Of a DNA stretch of 64,000 nt, positions 18,065 to 27,300 are shown piece after piece. The translations under genes and the position numbers were made by a program. The stretch spans positions 4,567,944-4,631,943 of the forward strand of contig NZ_CP034752.1 in assembly GCF_004295645.1 (NCBI RefSeq), written 5' to 3'. The notes beneath the pieces were generated by a model. It saw only the letters and a program-made list of their open reading frames with translations. It was not told the DNA's origin and did no database searches. Numbering within the stretch: the stretch's first letter is position 1; each line of letters opens with the position of its first letter. The stretch is from Limnobaculum zhutongyuii (GTDB lineage Bacteria; Pseudomonadota; Gammaproteobacteria; Enterobacterales; Enterobacteriaceae).

Positions 18065-18876
18065 TATTTTTTCTCATTCGTTTTTATCGGCTCCGGGATG
18101 AGCTTCTGACTTAAAATTCGCGTCAAACGGCGAGCGGCAATAGCTGGCGAAGCGTCGCCCTCAGCAGCGTAATCCTTTGCGCTAATTTTTTCTTTTACTA
18201 CGATTTGAAACAAGGGTTTCATTTTCGGGATATTATACCACTTTCCCTGTTTCGTCAGCATTGGTTGGTCGCAATGGATCGTGACCAACCGAATATCAGC
18301 ATCGCATCGCACGGCAATATTCGCGGCACCGCGTTGCAAATGCATTTCCTGGCCGGGAGTCGTTCGCGTTCCTTCCGGAAATATCAAAATCATCCCTTTG
18401 TTATTTAATATTTCTTTGCATTGCGGTAATAAAATTTCTGATTCGGAATTGGCTATATACCCGGCGGATTTAATCACGCCGCGGACAAAAACATTATGTA
18501 ATAAAGATTGTTTAACGATGCAGTCACAGCGTGGCATACAAGAGGCTAAAAAAACGTAGTCCAACAGGCTCGGGTGGTTGGCGACGATAATACAGCCTGC
18601 ATCTTGTTTTAGCTTATCGATATTATAAAACTGGTAATCCAGTACACGAACAAAACGCATAAGCCAGATAAAAAGCTTAAAACTGTAGCGGATACTGTTT
18701 TGTGTTAGTTGGGTGCAGCGTTGTCTGTCTTTAACTAACAGACGTATCGTTGAGAACCAAAAAGTAGACAGCAGCAATCCACCAAGACCAAATACGGCAA
18801 AGCAAAATCCGGTAGCGGCAATACGCCAGATACGATTCAGAATGGAAGATTGCTGAGCATTTACTATTGATGCCAT
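18064..18876 (-). CDS. apeD: 1-acyl-glycerol-3-phosphate acyltransferase-like protein ApeD
   Basis: 270 residues. An N-terminal transmembrane segment (about 15-40) is followed by an LPLAT domain with NHPSLLDYVF (HxxxxD) and FPEGTRTTPG motifs. It is likely to acylate the lipid anchor of the polyene at the inner membrane. Overlaps apeC by 13 bases. Confidence 0.87.
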   Translation of the reverse strand: MASIVNAQQSSILNRIWRIAATGFCFAVFGLGGLLLSTFWFSTIRLLVKDRQRCTQLTQNSIRYSFKLFIWLMRFVRVLDYQFYNIDKLKQDAGCIIVANHPSLLDYVFLASCMPRCDCIVKQSLLHNVFVRGVIKSAGYIANSESEILLPQCKEILNNKGMILIFPEGTRTTPGQEMHLQRGAANIAVRCDADIRLVTIHCDQPMLTKQGKWYNIPKMKPLFQIVVKEKISAKDYAAEGDASPAIAARRLTRILSQKLIPEPIKTNEKK

Positions 18877-19589
18877 TGCCAGTCAGACCTCATTCCCTGT
18901 AGTGTGAATTGAGAATCTTTTGCCAGCCAGTGCTGCATAAAAGTGATGCTTTGTGGTAATGCGGGAGTCTCTGTTTCGACAGGTAAATGAGATACGCTTT
19001 TATCTATTTGCTGACAGCAGAGGTTTTCACCCGCAGATATCAAAAAACCAACGGCATAAGCCGGTATTCGGTGCACTATCCGTGTCTGATAAGCATCAGG
19101 AACTGCACCATCAAAATCAACCAGCAGCACTTTTTTCGCGCCATCAGCCAGCATTGCCTGTGCTTCCAGCATCCCCTGTTGAAAACCATCAATGCCTGCG
19201 GCAATAGAGGTTATTGGTAATGGCTGTTTTCCGGTAATGGTTAACAATCCGGATGCGGTGTTATGAACGGACATAGCAAAATCGGTTGGTGAGATATCTT
19301 GCTGTTGGCAAAGCCCTTCAATAATTTTGCAGGTTCGCTCAAGTTCACCGTGTCGGCTGATAAAAATAGCGGCATCGGGCTGTTGGTTCAGTAAGGTGAG
19401 GCCTACTTCTACGCTGAGTCGACTGGCAGTACTCATGCGGCGGGCGGTCATCATCGGAATATGCTGGGTTTTGGGTAAGGTGCCATCCCAGTCTGTTTTT
19501 GGATGTATTGACCAGTTTTGCCATTGTTCGACGCTTGATAGTCCCGGAGCCAGTGCGCACCAATCCAGAATGTTAAATGAATATGTCAT
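18864..19589 (-). CDS. apeC: Ketosynthase-like chain length factor ApeC
   Basis: 241 residues, the first gene of the minus-strand APE operon. It covers only the N-terminal thiolase-fold half of a ketosynthase. The position of the active-site Cys reads TSIAAGIDGF, with no Cys, and both catalytic His motifs are absent, as expected for the chain-length-factor partner of ApeO. Reduced length is normal for this protein in APE clusters, so I do not call it truncated. Confidence 0.83.
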   Translation of the reverse strand: MTYSFNILDWCALAPGLSSVEQWQNWSIHPKTDWDGTLPKTQHIPMMTARRMSTASRLSVEVGLTLLNQQPDAAIFISRHGELERTCKIIEGLCQQQDISPTDFAMSVHNTASGLLTITGKQPLPITSIAAGIDGFQQGMLEAQAMLADGAKKVLLVDFDGAVPDAYQTRIVHRIPAYAVGFLISAGENLCCQQIDKSVSHLPVETETPALPQSITFMQHWLAKDSQFTLQGMRSDWQWHQ

Positions 19590-19924
19590 TGATGATTAAT
19601 GCTTTTTAAGCGACCCCTTGTTAATGCCTGGCGCGGTGATTGATACCTGAATCAAAAATATTGGATAACATGATATATAAATGAAAATGTTTTTGCTGCT
19701 GCAAATCCTGTTTTTATCAGAATGATTTAAATTTCATATTATTAATCAGGATATTTTCTTATTTTTCTATAGGGAATGTTTAGTTTATTAACTTATTGTA
19801 CTTTTTTATTCATCTGTAGATAAACCGTTATGTCTTAGGTTATTATCTGGCCTGAAAAATAAATAACCATACGGAATGATGGCTATTACAGCGGATTTGA
19901 AGATATTAATGGAGAGTTGATCAA
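19590..19924. promoter_or_regulatory. Divergent promoter region of the aryl polyene cluster
   Basis: 335 AT-rich bases between the divergent apeC (minus) and apeA (plus) starts. It must hold the promoters of both arms. No operator or riboswitch was recognised. A GGAG ribosome binding site at 19911-19914 serves apeA. Confidence 0.6.
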
Positions 19925-20326
19925 ATGAAAATAAATCGTTTAAAAGGATTACTGGTTGGCATTATTGCCCTTATCTTTATTGCTGGCTGTAGTGGAAATC
20001 GTGCGGCTCGTGATATTACCTCTGATATAAATGGTAGCTTTACATCACAACAAATTGAAAAAGCCATTATCGACTCAGGTAAAGCTCGCGGTTGGGCAAT
20101 GAAAAAGATGCGTGATGGCTTAATCACCGGCAAAATTGTTACCCGTGGTTACTCGACAGAAATCAGAATTCCTTATACTTCATCTCAATATTCTATTGAG
20201 TATGTTGGTAGCCAGAACCTGACTCCTGACACTGAAAAAGTGCCTAATAATTACAATCGTTGGGCAACCAAGTTAGATCAGGATATTCAAACTAAGCTGC
20301 TGGAACAGCAGAACCTGTATAACTAA
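19925..20326 (+). CDS. apeA: Small lipoprotein, ApeA-like
   Basis: 133 residues, with a signal peptide and lipobox FIAGC (Cys at about residue 22). The mature part is a compact alpha/beta sequence (QQIEKAIIDSGKARGWAMKK, then TEIRIPYTSSQYSIEYV) with no catalytic motif. It precedes the methyltransferase and faces the rest of the cluster, matching the small hypothetical gene at the start of APE clusters. It is followed by a good terminator, so apeB may be transcribed partly on its own. Symbol by position; moderate certainty. Confidence 0.7.
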   Translation: MKINRLKGLLVGIIALIFIAGCSGNRAARDITSDINGSFTSQQIEKAIIDSGKARGWAMKKMRDGLITGKIVTRGYSTEIRIPYTSSQYSIEYVGSQNLTPDTEKVPNNYNRWATKLDQDIQTKLLEQQNLYN

Positions 20327-20352
20327 CTACTTTAGTTTTTCATTTAGTTTCC

Positions 20353-20388
20353 AAAAAAGCATACGACCTGACTCGTATGCTTTTGTGT
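20353..20388 (+). terminator. Rho-independent terminator after apeA
   Basis: Perfect 12-base stem (20355-20366 with 20373-20384), 6-base loop, A-rich left and T-rich right flank. Confidence 0.85.
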
Positions 20389-20415
20389 TATCTATAAGAA
20401 ATAAGGGAATATTTT

Positions 20416-21507
20416 TTGAGTACAGAGACTGAAGTACGCTATGGCTATGATAAGGACCCCTTCACAGCATTAGAAGCTATCACTGAAGCGCAGAAGCTTG
20501 CGTTTGCCCCAATGTTATTTCAAGCCGCACTAAATCTTCGTGACAGTGGAATACTGACCACACTGGATAAAGCCGGTAAACAGGGCGCAAGCCCTGAAGA
20601 AATAGCCCAATCGGTTAATCTAAATCACTATGCTATTCAGCTGTTATTGGATGTTGGTTTAAGTAGTCGCATTGTTTATCAAAATGGTGAGCGCTTCCTG
20701 TTGGGTAAAGTTGGTCATTTTTTACTGCATGACAAAATGACCCGGGTCAATATGGATTTTAGCCAGGATGTCTGTTATCAGGGAATGTTCCATCTCAATG
20801 AAGCGTTGGAAAAAAGCCAACCTTCCGGTCTTAAAGTATTTGGCGACTGGGCAACGATCTATCCTGCATTAAGTCAGTTACCTGATGCCGCGCAACAAAG
20901 CTGGTTTGCTTTTGACCATTTCTATTCCGATGCGGCGTTCAATGAGGCATTCAGACATATTTTTCTTTTAAATCCACAGCATATTTATGATGTTGGCGGA
21001 AATACCGGAAAGTGGGCGATGTGCTGCGCTAAAAATGATGAGCAGGTTAATGTCACCATTTTGGACCTTCCTCAGCAAATTGCTTTAGCTAAAAAGAACA
21101 TTGAAAACGCAGGATACAGCGAGCGTATTAACGGTTATGGCGTTGATTTATTAACGGCAGATCAACTACCAGGTGAAGCGGATGTCTGGTGGATGAGTCA
21201 GTTCCTTGACTGTTTTAGTGAGGAACAAGTCGTGCATATTCTGAAGCTGATTGGTAAAAGCATGAAGCCGGATGCGCAGGTTTGCATTATGGAAGTGTTC
21301 TGGGATCGCCAACCATTTGAAGCTGGGGCGCTAAGCCTGAATGCCTCATCCCTCTACTTCACCTGTATGGCTAATGGTAACAGTCGCTTTTATCACTCTC
21401 GGGTACTGTATGATTGCCTGCGTAAAGCCGGATTTTACGTGCAACAAGATATTGATAATTTAGGTTTAGGTCATACCCTGCTGATTTGTAAGCGCTTACC
21501 TGACTAA
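20416..21507 (+). CDS. apeB: SAM-dependent O-methyltransferase of the aryl polyene cluster, ApeB-like
   Basis: 363 residues from a TTG start, with an AAGGGA ribosome binding site about 7 bases upstream and no better ATG near it. The N-terminal half is the helical dimerisation/winged-helix domain of plant-type O-methyltransferases; the C-terminal half has the SAM motif YDVGGNTGKWA, then TILDLPQQ. Probably methylates the aryl head (or its hydroxyl) of the polyene. Transcribed away from the other APE genes. Confidence 0.83.
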   Translation: MSTETEVRYGYDKDPFTALEAITEAQKLAFAPMLFQAALNLRDSGILTTLDKAGKQGASPEEIAQSVNLNHYAIQLLLDVGLSSRIVYQNGERFLLGKVGHFLLHDKMTRVNMDFSQDVCYQGMFHLNEALEKSQPSGLKVFGDWATIYPALSQLPDAAQQSWFAFDHFYSDAAFNEAFRHIFLLNPQHIYDVGGNTGKWAMCCAKNDEQVNVTILDLPQQIALAKKNIENAGYSERINGYGVDLLTADQLPGEADVWWMSQFLDCFSEEQVVHILKLIGKSMKPDAQVCIMEVFWDRQPFEAGALSLNASSLYFTCMANGNSRFYHSRVLYDCLRKAGFYVQQDIDNLGLGHTLLICKRLPD

Positions 21508-21514
21508 TTTTTGT

Positions 21515-21555
21515 AATGGATACCGTTAAGTTCTTTTAACGCTATCCATTAATTC
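21515..21555 (+). terminator. Imperfect terminator hairpin after apeB
   Basis: AATGGATA-x-CGTTAA pairs with TTAACG-x-TATCCATT (21515-21550) and is followed by a T-rich tract, 8 bases after the apeB stop. Confidence 0.75.
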
Positions 21556-21855
21556 CTTTCTCTTTTAATTTTCTCTTTATTTCAGTTTTATTCACACAAT
21601 AACGAATTGATAGCTTTTTGTTTTAATAACAAAAGATGAATTATTTTATATTTCGCTATTCTGAAGGCGTTTGATAAGTAATTACTTCATATTCTATTTC
21701 AGGTTAACCAAATTAATGCCTTGGATAGCATTATTCTGTCTGTAATAATTATTGAACATATATCGTGCCAGATTGACTATCTGGGTGGTTCGGATTTTTA
21801 TTCTGAGGGAGTACAATCGACCACATCCGCAGAAAAAGCACAGAAAGGAATCTCA

Positions 21856-23706
21856 ATGCAGCAGCATTATCGTTATCAGAAACCCCGTTGGATGCGTGAT
21901 TTGCTACGCTTTTTACCGTTAAAAAGTCAGTTTGTGCTTTCTGGTAACGTTCGGGATCTTCAGGCCAGTGAGATTAGTCCTGATATTGTGACGCCTCTGC
22001 CGTTTAACCATGCGCTGCATAATGCACTGAGGGAAGCGGGCTATCAGCACATTATTGTATTTAATCCTCTTAATGGCTTCTCGCCGATGGTACCGCCGGG
22101 AGACGACCCCGCCCCTACGCAGAAATTACTTGGTCAGCTAGGCCTGAATGTGGTTGAAGGCCGGGTCAGCGGTGGGATTGATTTGCTCAGCAGCATGCTG
22201 GAGAGACTGATTGAGCTGCCGGGAGAGCCGGTTGCACTCATCGTCGATTTTGCCTCCTGTCTGATTAACCATCGGGATAACCTTTCTCCTGTAGAACATA
22301 ACCTGTTTACCCGTGCGCTGGTGCTTTCGCATCAGGCTCGTGCACGCCCCTGTGGTGAACAGCGTCAGGCTTTCTTTAATAGCGTACTGTGGGTGGTGGA
22401 AAAAGAGGGAGATTTACCCGACTGGTTTCTGATAAATAACCCGCGTATTCGCCCTATTCCGGTGGCCAAACCGGATCGCATTGCGCGTCGGGCTTTAGCG
22501 CCGGCACTGTTGCGTTCATTGCCGGGGCAGTCTGAAGATACTGTGATGCAGGAAAAAACCGCGCAGGATTTTGTTGATGAAACCGAATGGTTACTGCTGC
22601 TGGATATGAATGCTATCGCTCAACTGGCCCGTATTGAAGGAGTTAGTCAGGAGCGCATCAGCGATGCGGTTCGCCGTTACAAAGTGGGTATTACTGAAGA
22701 CCCATGGTTAAAAATTGAAAAAGATAAAATCCGTAACGCCGGAACCATTATTCAAAAACGGGTGAAGGGGCAGACTCACGCCGTTACCCATATGCTGGAT
22801 ATTATCAAGCGGGCGGTAACTGGCGTTGGTGGCGGAAAACAGGGTGGGCGACCGCGTGGCGTGGTTTTTCTGGCGGGTCCTACCGGGGTGGGGAAAACTG
22901 AACTGGCAAAAACCGTCACTCAATTACTGTTTGGTGACGAAAGTGCCTATATTCGTTTCGATATGTCAGAATTTAGCGCTGAACATGCGGACCAGCGCCT
23001 GATTGGTGCCCCTCCGGGTTATATTGGTTATAACGTTGGTGGTGAGCTCACTAATGCCATTCGGGAAAAGCCGTTTAGTGTAGTGCTGTTTGATGAGATA
23101 GAAAAAGCTCACCCGCGTTTGATGGATAAATTTCTACAGATTATTGATGATGGTGTGCTGACTTCCGGTCGTGGCGATCGGGTTTATTTTTCTGAAGCGC
23201 TGATTATTTTCACCTCTAATCTGGGGATTTATCGTCTGGATCACAGCGGTGAGCGCGTCGCTAACGTAAGGCCCGAAGAACCATTCGAAACGGTACAAAA
23301 AAATGTGAAGGCAGAAATTGAGCGTCACTTTAAGCTGGTGCTCAATCGCCCTGAACTGCTTAACCGTATCGGAGAAAATATTATTGTCTTCGACTTTATT
23401 CGTCCTGAGGTGGCTGAACAGATATTCAGCCAGATGGTAGACAATACGCTGGAAGGATTAACCAAGCTCGACCTGACGGTCACTATCAGTGAAACGGCGC
23501 TACATGTATTACGTCAGCTCTGTCTGGCGGATTTATCTAACGGTGGACGGGGAATTCGTAACCATCTGGAAGCACATCTGGTTAATCCTCTTTCCCGTGC
23601 ACTGTTTGATATGGATGCACAACCCGGGGACAGCTACCAGATAACGGGTTTACTTACCGGGGAATCAACACAGTTAGCGTTGACTAAACAGGGGCCATCA
23701 TTCTGA
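21856..23706 (+). CDS. ClpB/ClpX-like AAA+ ATPase of an uncharacterised four-gene unit
   Basis: 616 residues from the ATG at 21856, chosen because AGAAAGGA sits just upstream; the frame is open further 5' without a good start. Residues ~1-290 are a divergent domain beginning RFLPLKSQFVLSGNVRDL, possibly a degenerate first AAA module. Residues ~310-600 are a Clp-type D2 AAA+ domain: Walker A GPTGVGKT (341-348), Walker B LFDEIEK (about 411-417), a FTSNLG sensor-1 motif and a C-terminal lid. No ClpP-binding loop was recognised. Its stop overlaps the next start (ATGA), so it is coupled to the radical SAM gene. Probably a remodelling ATPase; substrate unknown. Confidence 0.82.
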   Translation: MQQHYRYQKPRWMRDLLRFLPLKSQFVLSGNVRDLQASEISPDIVTPLPFNHALHNALREAGYQHIIVFNPLNGFSPMVPPGDDPAPTQKLLGQLGLNVVEGRVSGGIDLLSSMLERLIELPGEPVALIVDFASCLINHRDNLSPVEHNLFTRALVLSHQARARPCGEQRQAFFNSVLWVVEKEGDLPDWFLINNPRIRPIPVAKPDRIARRALAPALLRSLPGQSEDTVMQEKTAQDFVDETEWLLLLDMNAIAQLARIEGVSQERISDAVRRYKVGITEDPWLKIEKDKIRNAGTIIQKRVKGQTHAVTHMLDIIKRAVTGVGGGKQGGRPRGVVFLAGPTGVGKTELAKTVTQLLFGDESAYIRFDMSEFSAEHADQRLIGAPPGYIGYNVGGELTNAIREKPFSVVLFDEIEKAHPRLMDKFLQIIDDGVLTSGRGDRVYFSEALIIFTSNLGIYRLDHSGERVANVRPEEPFETVQKNVKAEIERHFKLVLNRPELLNRIGENIIVFDFIRPEVAEQIFSQMVDNTLEGLTKLDLTVTISETALHVLRQLCLADLSNGGRGIRNHLEAHLVNPLSRALFDMDAQPGDSYQITGLLTGESTQLALTKQGPSF

Positions 23707-24335
23707 TGACGATTGGCCTGTCGCGGTTACATTTTCCGGTCACCACGCTGGGGCCGGGAAAGCGTATTGGCATCTGGTTTCAGGGATGCTCAATTCGCTG
23801 TGTTGGCTGCCTTTCGCCGGAAACATGGCGTTTTACCCGGAGCAAAATAGCAACAGAGGCGCTGGTAGCGCAAATCGTCCCCTGGTTTTCACTGGCGGAT
23901 GGCATCACTATTTCCGGTGGTGAACCTTTCGATCAGCCGGAGGCGTTAAGTGCACTGTTACGTACCATTCGTCAGCGTTTTCAGGGCGATATTCTGGTGT
24001 TTAGCGGTTATTCATATACGGCAATCAGCGCTTATCTTGATGAGATGAATGGATTGATTGACGCTCTGGTTTCCGGTCCTTTTGAGCAGCAGAGTTCACA
24101 GACTCTTAAACTCAGAGGCAGTGATAATCAGGTATTACACCTGCTGACAGAGAGGGGTAAGGCAAACTTCGGTGACTTTAACCAGCGATTAAATGATAAA
24201 GAAAAAGTACTGGATATGACCATCGATGAGCAGGGTATGGTTAATCTGATAGGTATTCCCCGCCGCGATGATATGACGCGTCTGCAGGCGATTCTTCAAC
24301 AGCAGGGGCACCATTTTGCCCCAATAACTAAATAA
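23706..24335 (+). CDS. Radical SAM protein, NrdG/activase-like
   Basis: 209 residues. Compact radical SAM enzyme with the cluster motif Cys28-x3-Cys32-x2-Cys35 and the SAM-binding GGEP motif near residue 80, similar in size and layout to anaerobic ribonucleotide reductase activase and other 4Fe-4S activating enzymes. No glycyl-radical enzyme is encoded nearby, so the target is unclear; in this setting it may modify a neighbour protein or a nucleotide. Overlaps the AAA+ gene by 1 base and is followed after 21 bases by the helicase gene. Confidence 0.85.
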   Translation: MTIGLSRLHFPVTTLGPGKRIGIWFQGCSIRCVGCLSPETWRFTRSKIATEALVAQIVPWFSLADGITISGGEPFDQPEALSALLRTIRQRFQGDILVFSGYSYTAISAYLDEMNGLIDALVSGPFEQQSSQTLKLRGSDNQVLHLLTERGKANFGDFNQRLNDKEKVLDMTIDEQGMVNLIGIPRRDDMTRLQAILQQQGHHFAPITK

Positions 24336-24356
24336 CCCGGCCCGGAATTTATCGCT

Positions 24357-27300
24357 ATGATGCGTTTTTGCCCAAATTGCCACACGGAACGTGCATTAAC
24401 AGAAATTTTCTGTGAGGGGCACATCGACCATCATCCCTGCGGTTGGGATCTCTCTTCGGAACCTATTCATGCCGAAGGCTGGCGGCCCATTGCCATTATC
24501 AGCGCTGAGGATGTGGTTGAGGAAACCGTTGAAAGCGTAGTTACCCAATCAGCAGCTATCCATTGCCAAAACGGCCATCTGATGGAAGAAGGCGATTTGA
24601 TTTGTATGGAGTGCGGTGCGGATGCCGCCACGCCAGATTATTCAGATGCTTCATCTTTCGGGCCTGTGGACGTCGCCGATACTCATGCCGTGACCTGTAT
24701 CGGTAACTGGCAAATACTGCGCCGTATAAACCGTAATGACAGTATTCGTGAGCGCTATCAGGCACTGCACCAGCAAAGCGGTCAGCAAGGTGTATTAACC
24801 CTGTATACCTATGGTGCTGAACCTGATCCGGCCATCTATGAAGTGATCCGCAGGCTGCCCCGTGAGCATGTGCCGGATATTATAGAAACTGGTCGCTGGA
24901 ACGATCGGGCCTGGCAGGTGGCTGAGGAGCTGACCGGCGGTTCACTGGCAGATTCCGCAACCCGGGGTGACTTTTGGCTGCCGGATGAAATTCCTCATAT
25001 TGTCCGCGAGCTGGGCAGTGCGTTATCCAGTTTTTCTGAGCATGGTTTGCGCCACCGTGATCTTCGCCCTGGCAACCTGTTGATCCGCACCCGCCATCCG
25101 CTGGATATCGTGATTATCGAGTTTGGCTCTGCCTGCCTGTCCGAGTTTGATTTGGATATTGTTTCTCCACTGGAAATTAGCCGCTATAGCGCACCCGAAA
25201 CCTTAGCAGGTGGCGTAGCGGCCGCTTCGGACTGGTGGAGTCTGGGCATTATATTGCTGGAGCAGGTGACGCAGGGCCGTTGCTTTGAAAATATTCATCC
25301 TCATGCATTTCTCATTCAGGTATTGGCTAATGGCGTAACGCTGCCCGAAAGCCTCGATGCCAATTTGCGCCTTTTGCTGCGAGGGTTATTAACCCGCGAT
25401 CGTCACCAGCGCTGGCAGTGGCCAGAAGTACAGGCCTGGCTGGATGGTCGACCAGTAGCGGTGGCGGATGAGACCCTATCTGTCTCTGGTCACCAAAATT
25501 TTGGTATCACGCTAAACCAGCAGCACTATACCCAGCCAGCTATTTTTGCCTTAGCCGCCGCCAGACAACAATGCTGGCAGGAAGCGCTGGAGCTAATGCA
25601 ACGCGGAGTGATAACGTCATGGGCACAGCAGGCGGGCTTGGCTGACGGGTTATTGAGTATGTTACAACAGGTGGCTGAACTGACGGATTTGGATGATAAC
25701 TACCGTCTGATGCTGGTGTTAAAACTGCTGAACCCCAATATGCCGCTGATTCTTCAGGGGGAGATTGTAACGCCAGGCTGGCTGCTGGAGCATCCGCTGG
25801 AAGGCTATGCGTTATTACTCAGCCCATTGCCCGATTTACTTGGTCAGATGGAATCGGGCCATTGGCTGTCACAAATAAAAATACGGCAGGTAAAGGTTCG
25901 ACAGCGGGGGAAAAGTCTGCGAATCGCCTTTGATGAAGAGGCATTGCGCATTCATTTATTGGCCACTTCCCGGGCTCGGCTGTTGGCTATTTGGGAGGAG
26001 CAGCGCAAGCTGTTTCCGGATACCACCCATAGCGGGTTGAGGACGCTGATCGACAGGCGTAACCTGAATGAAGATGAGCTGATTCTGCTGTTAAGTGCTG
26101 ATATCGGGCAGTTTACCTCAGCGGAAAGCTTACTGGTGCAAGCCAGCGCGTTAGCCGAGCGCTACAACGTGATGAATTTCGATCGGGAAGAATTACGCAC
26201 GTTACTGGCGCTTCCCCGCACCGATATTTATCAGCAATTAGCCGATCGTCTGGATGGTTTTAACCGCTGTAATATTGCCGATATTGATAGCTGGGCCGAG
26301 CGCTTTTTACTGACGCGTCGTCTGCCGCTGGAACAGGTGCTGGTGATGCTGGCGATACCGCCAGAACACTGGATGGTGCCGGAAAAACAGCGCTATATTC
26401 ATCAGGTTCTGGATTTCTTTACTCGAAAAATTACCGCCTCCACCATGCGCGGCTCACTGGTTCGTATGAGTATCAGCCCCCACGCAGGGCGAGTGGACCT
26501 CTATGAACTGGGTGGAGAGAAAAAGAGTTCAGAAGCGCTGCTTAACCATCTGCTGACGCGTAATCGACAGGCGATTCCTGTCGATAGTCAAACTCTGCTG
26601 GATAATGAGCTGGTGAGTGGACGCTTACGGACCCTGAATTCCCAGACCCAGCTCTATATGCGAGATACCGGCATTAACGGTATGTATCTCGGCTTCCCTT
26701 TCCTGTTGATTAATACCCAGCCTAAGCAGATGAAACCGCGCATTGCACCACTGTTGTTGTGGCCGGTGAATATCAATATGGAAGCGGGTATTCGTGGGGT
26801 TGCCAGCCTGCGTTTCGATCACGATCGTGGCGCAGTACGTTTAAACCCGGCACTGGAGAACTTTGTTGGTATTCCGGCAATAAAACGCTGGCAGGAAGTA
26901 GCAGATCAATTGTTGAGTCAGGCGGCTTTAAGCGTCGAAGAGGTGATGGAGAGCTTCTCCACCCTGGTGGCCGCCCGGGAGAATCAACTGGTCAGGTTAC
27001 CGCCGCTGGATGTCGAAGTGCCGGAAAACGCCAGTCAGCTGGTGTGTTCTGCGGTATTGTTTCATGCCTCGTTTATTGGTCAGGCGATCAGTGAAGATTT
27101 ACGCCAGCTCAGTACTCAGTCTCCGGGAGGAACATCGCTGGAAACGGCTCTGGGCCTGAATTCTGATGTTCATACCGTAGGGCAGCCTGTCAACGCGGGT
27201 GAATGCTATTTTACCGCCGCCAGCGATCCTTCTCAGGAGTCTGCGGTTCTGGCTGCCCGTAATGCGCCGGGATTATTGATTGAAGGGCCTCCGGGAACCG

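Noticed and set aside
18864..19589. Calling apeC a truncated ketosynthase
   Set aside because: Its short length and missing Cys are usual for this partner protein in aryl polyene clusters.
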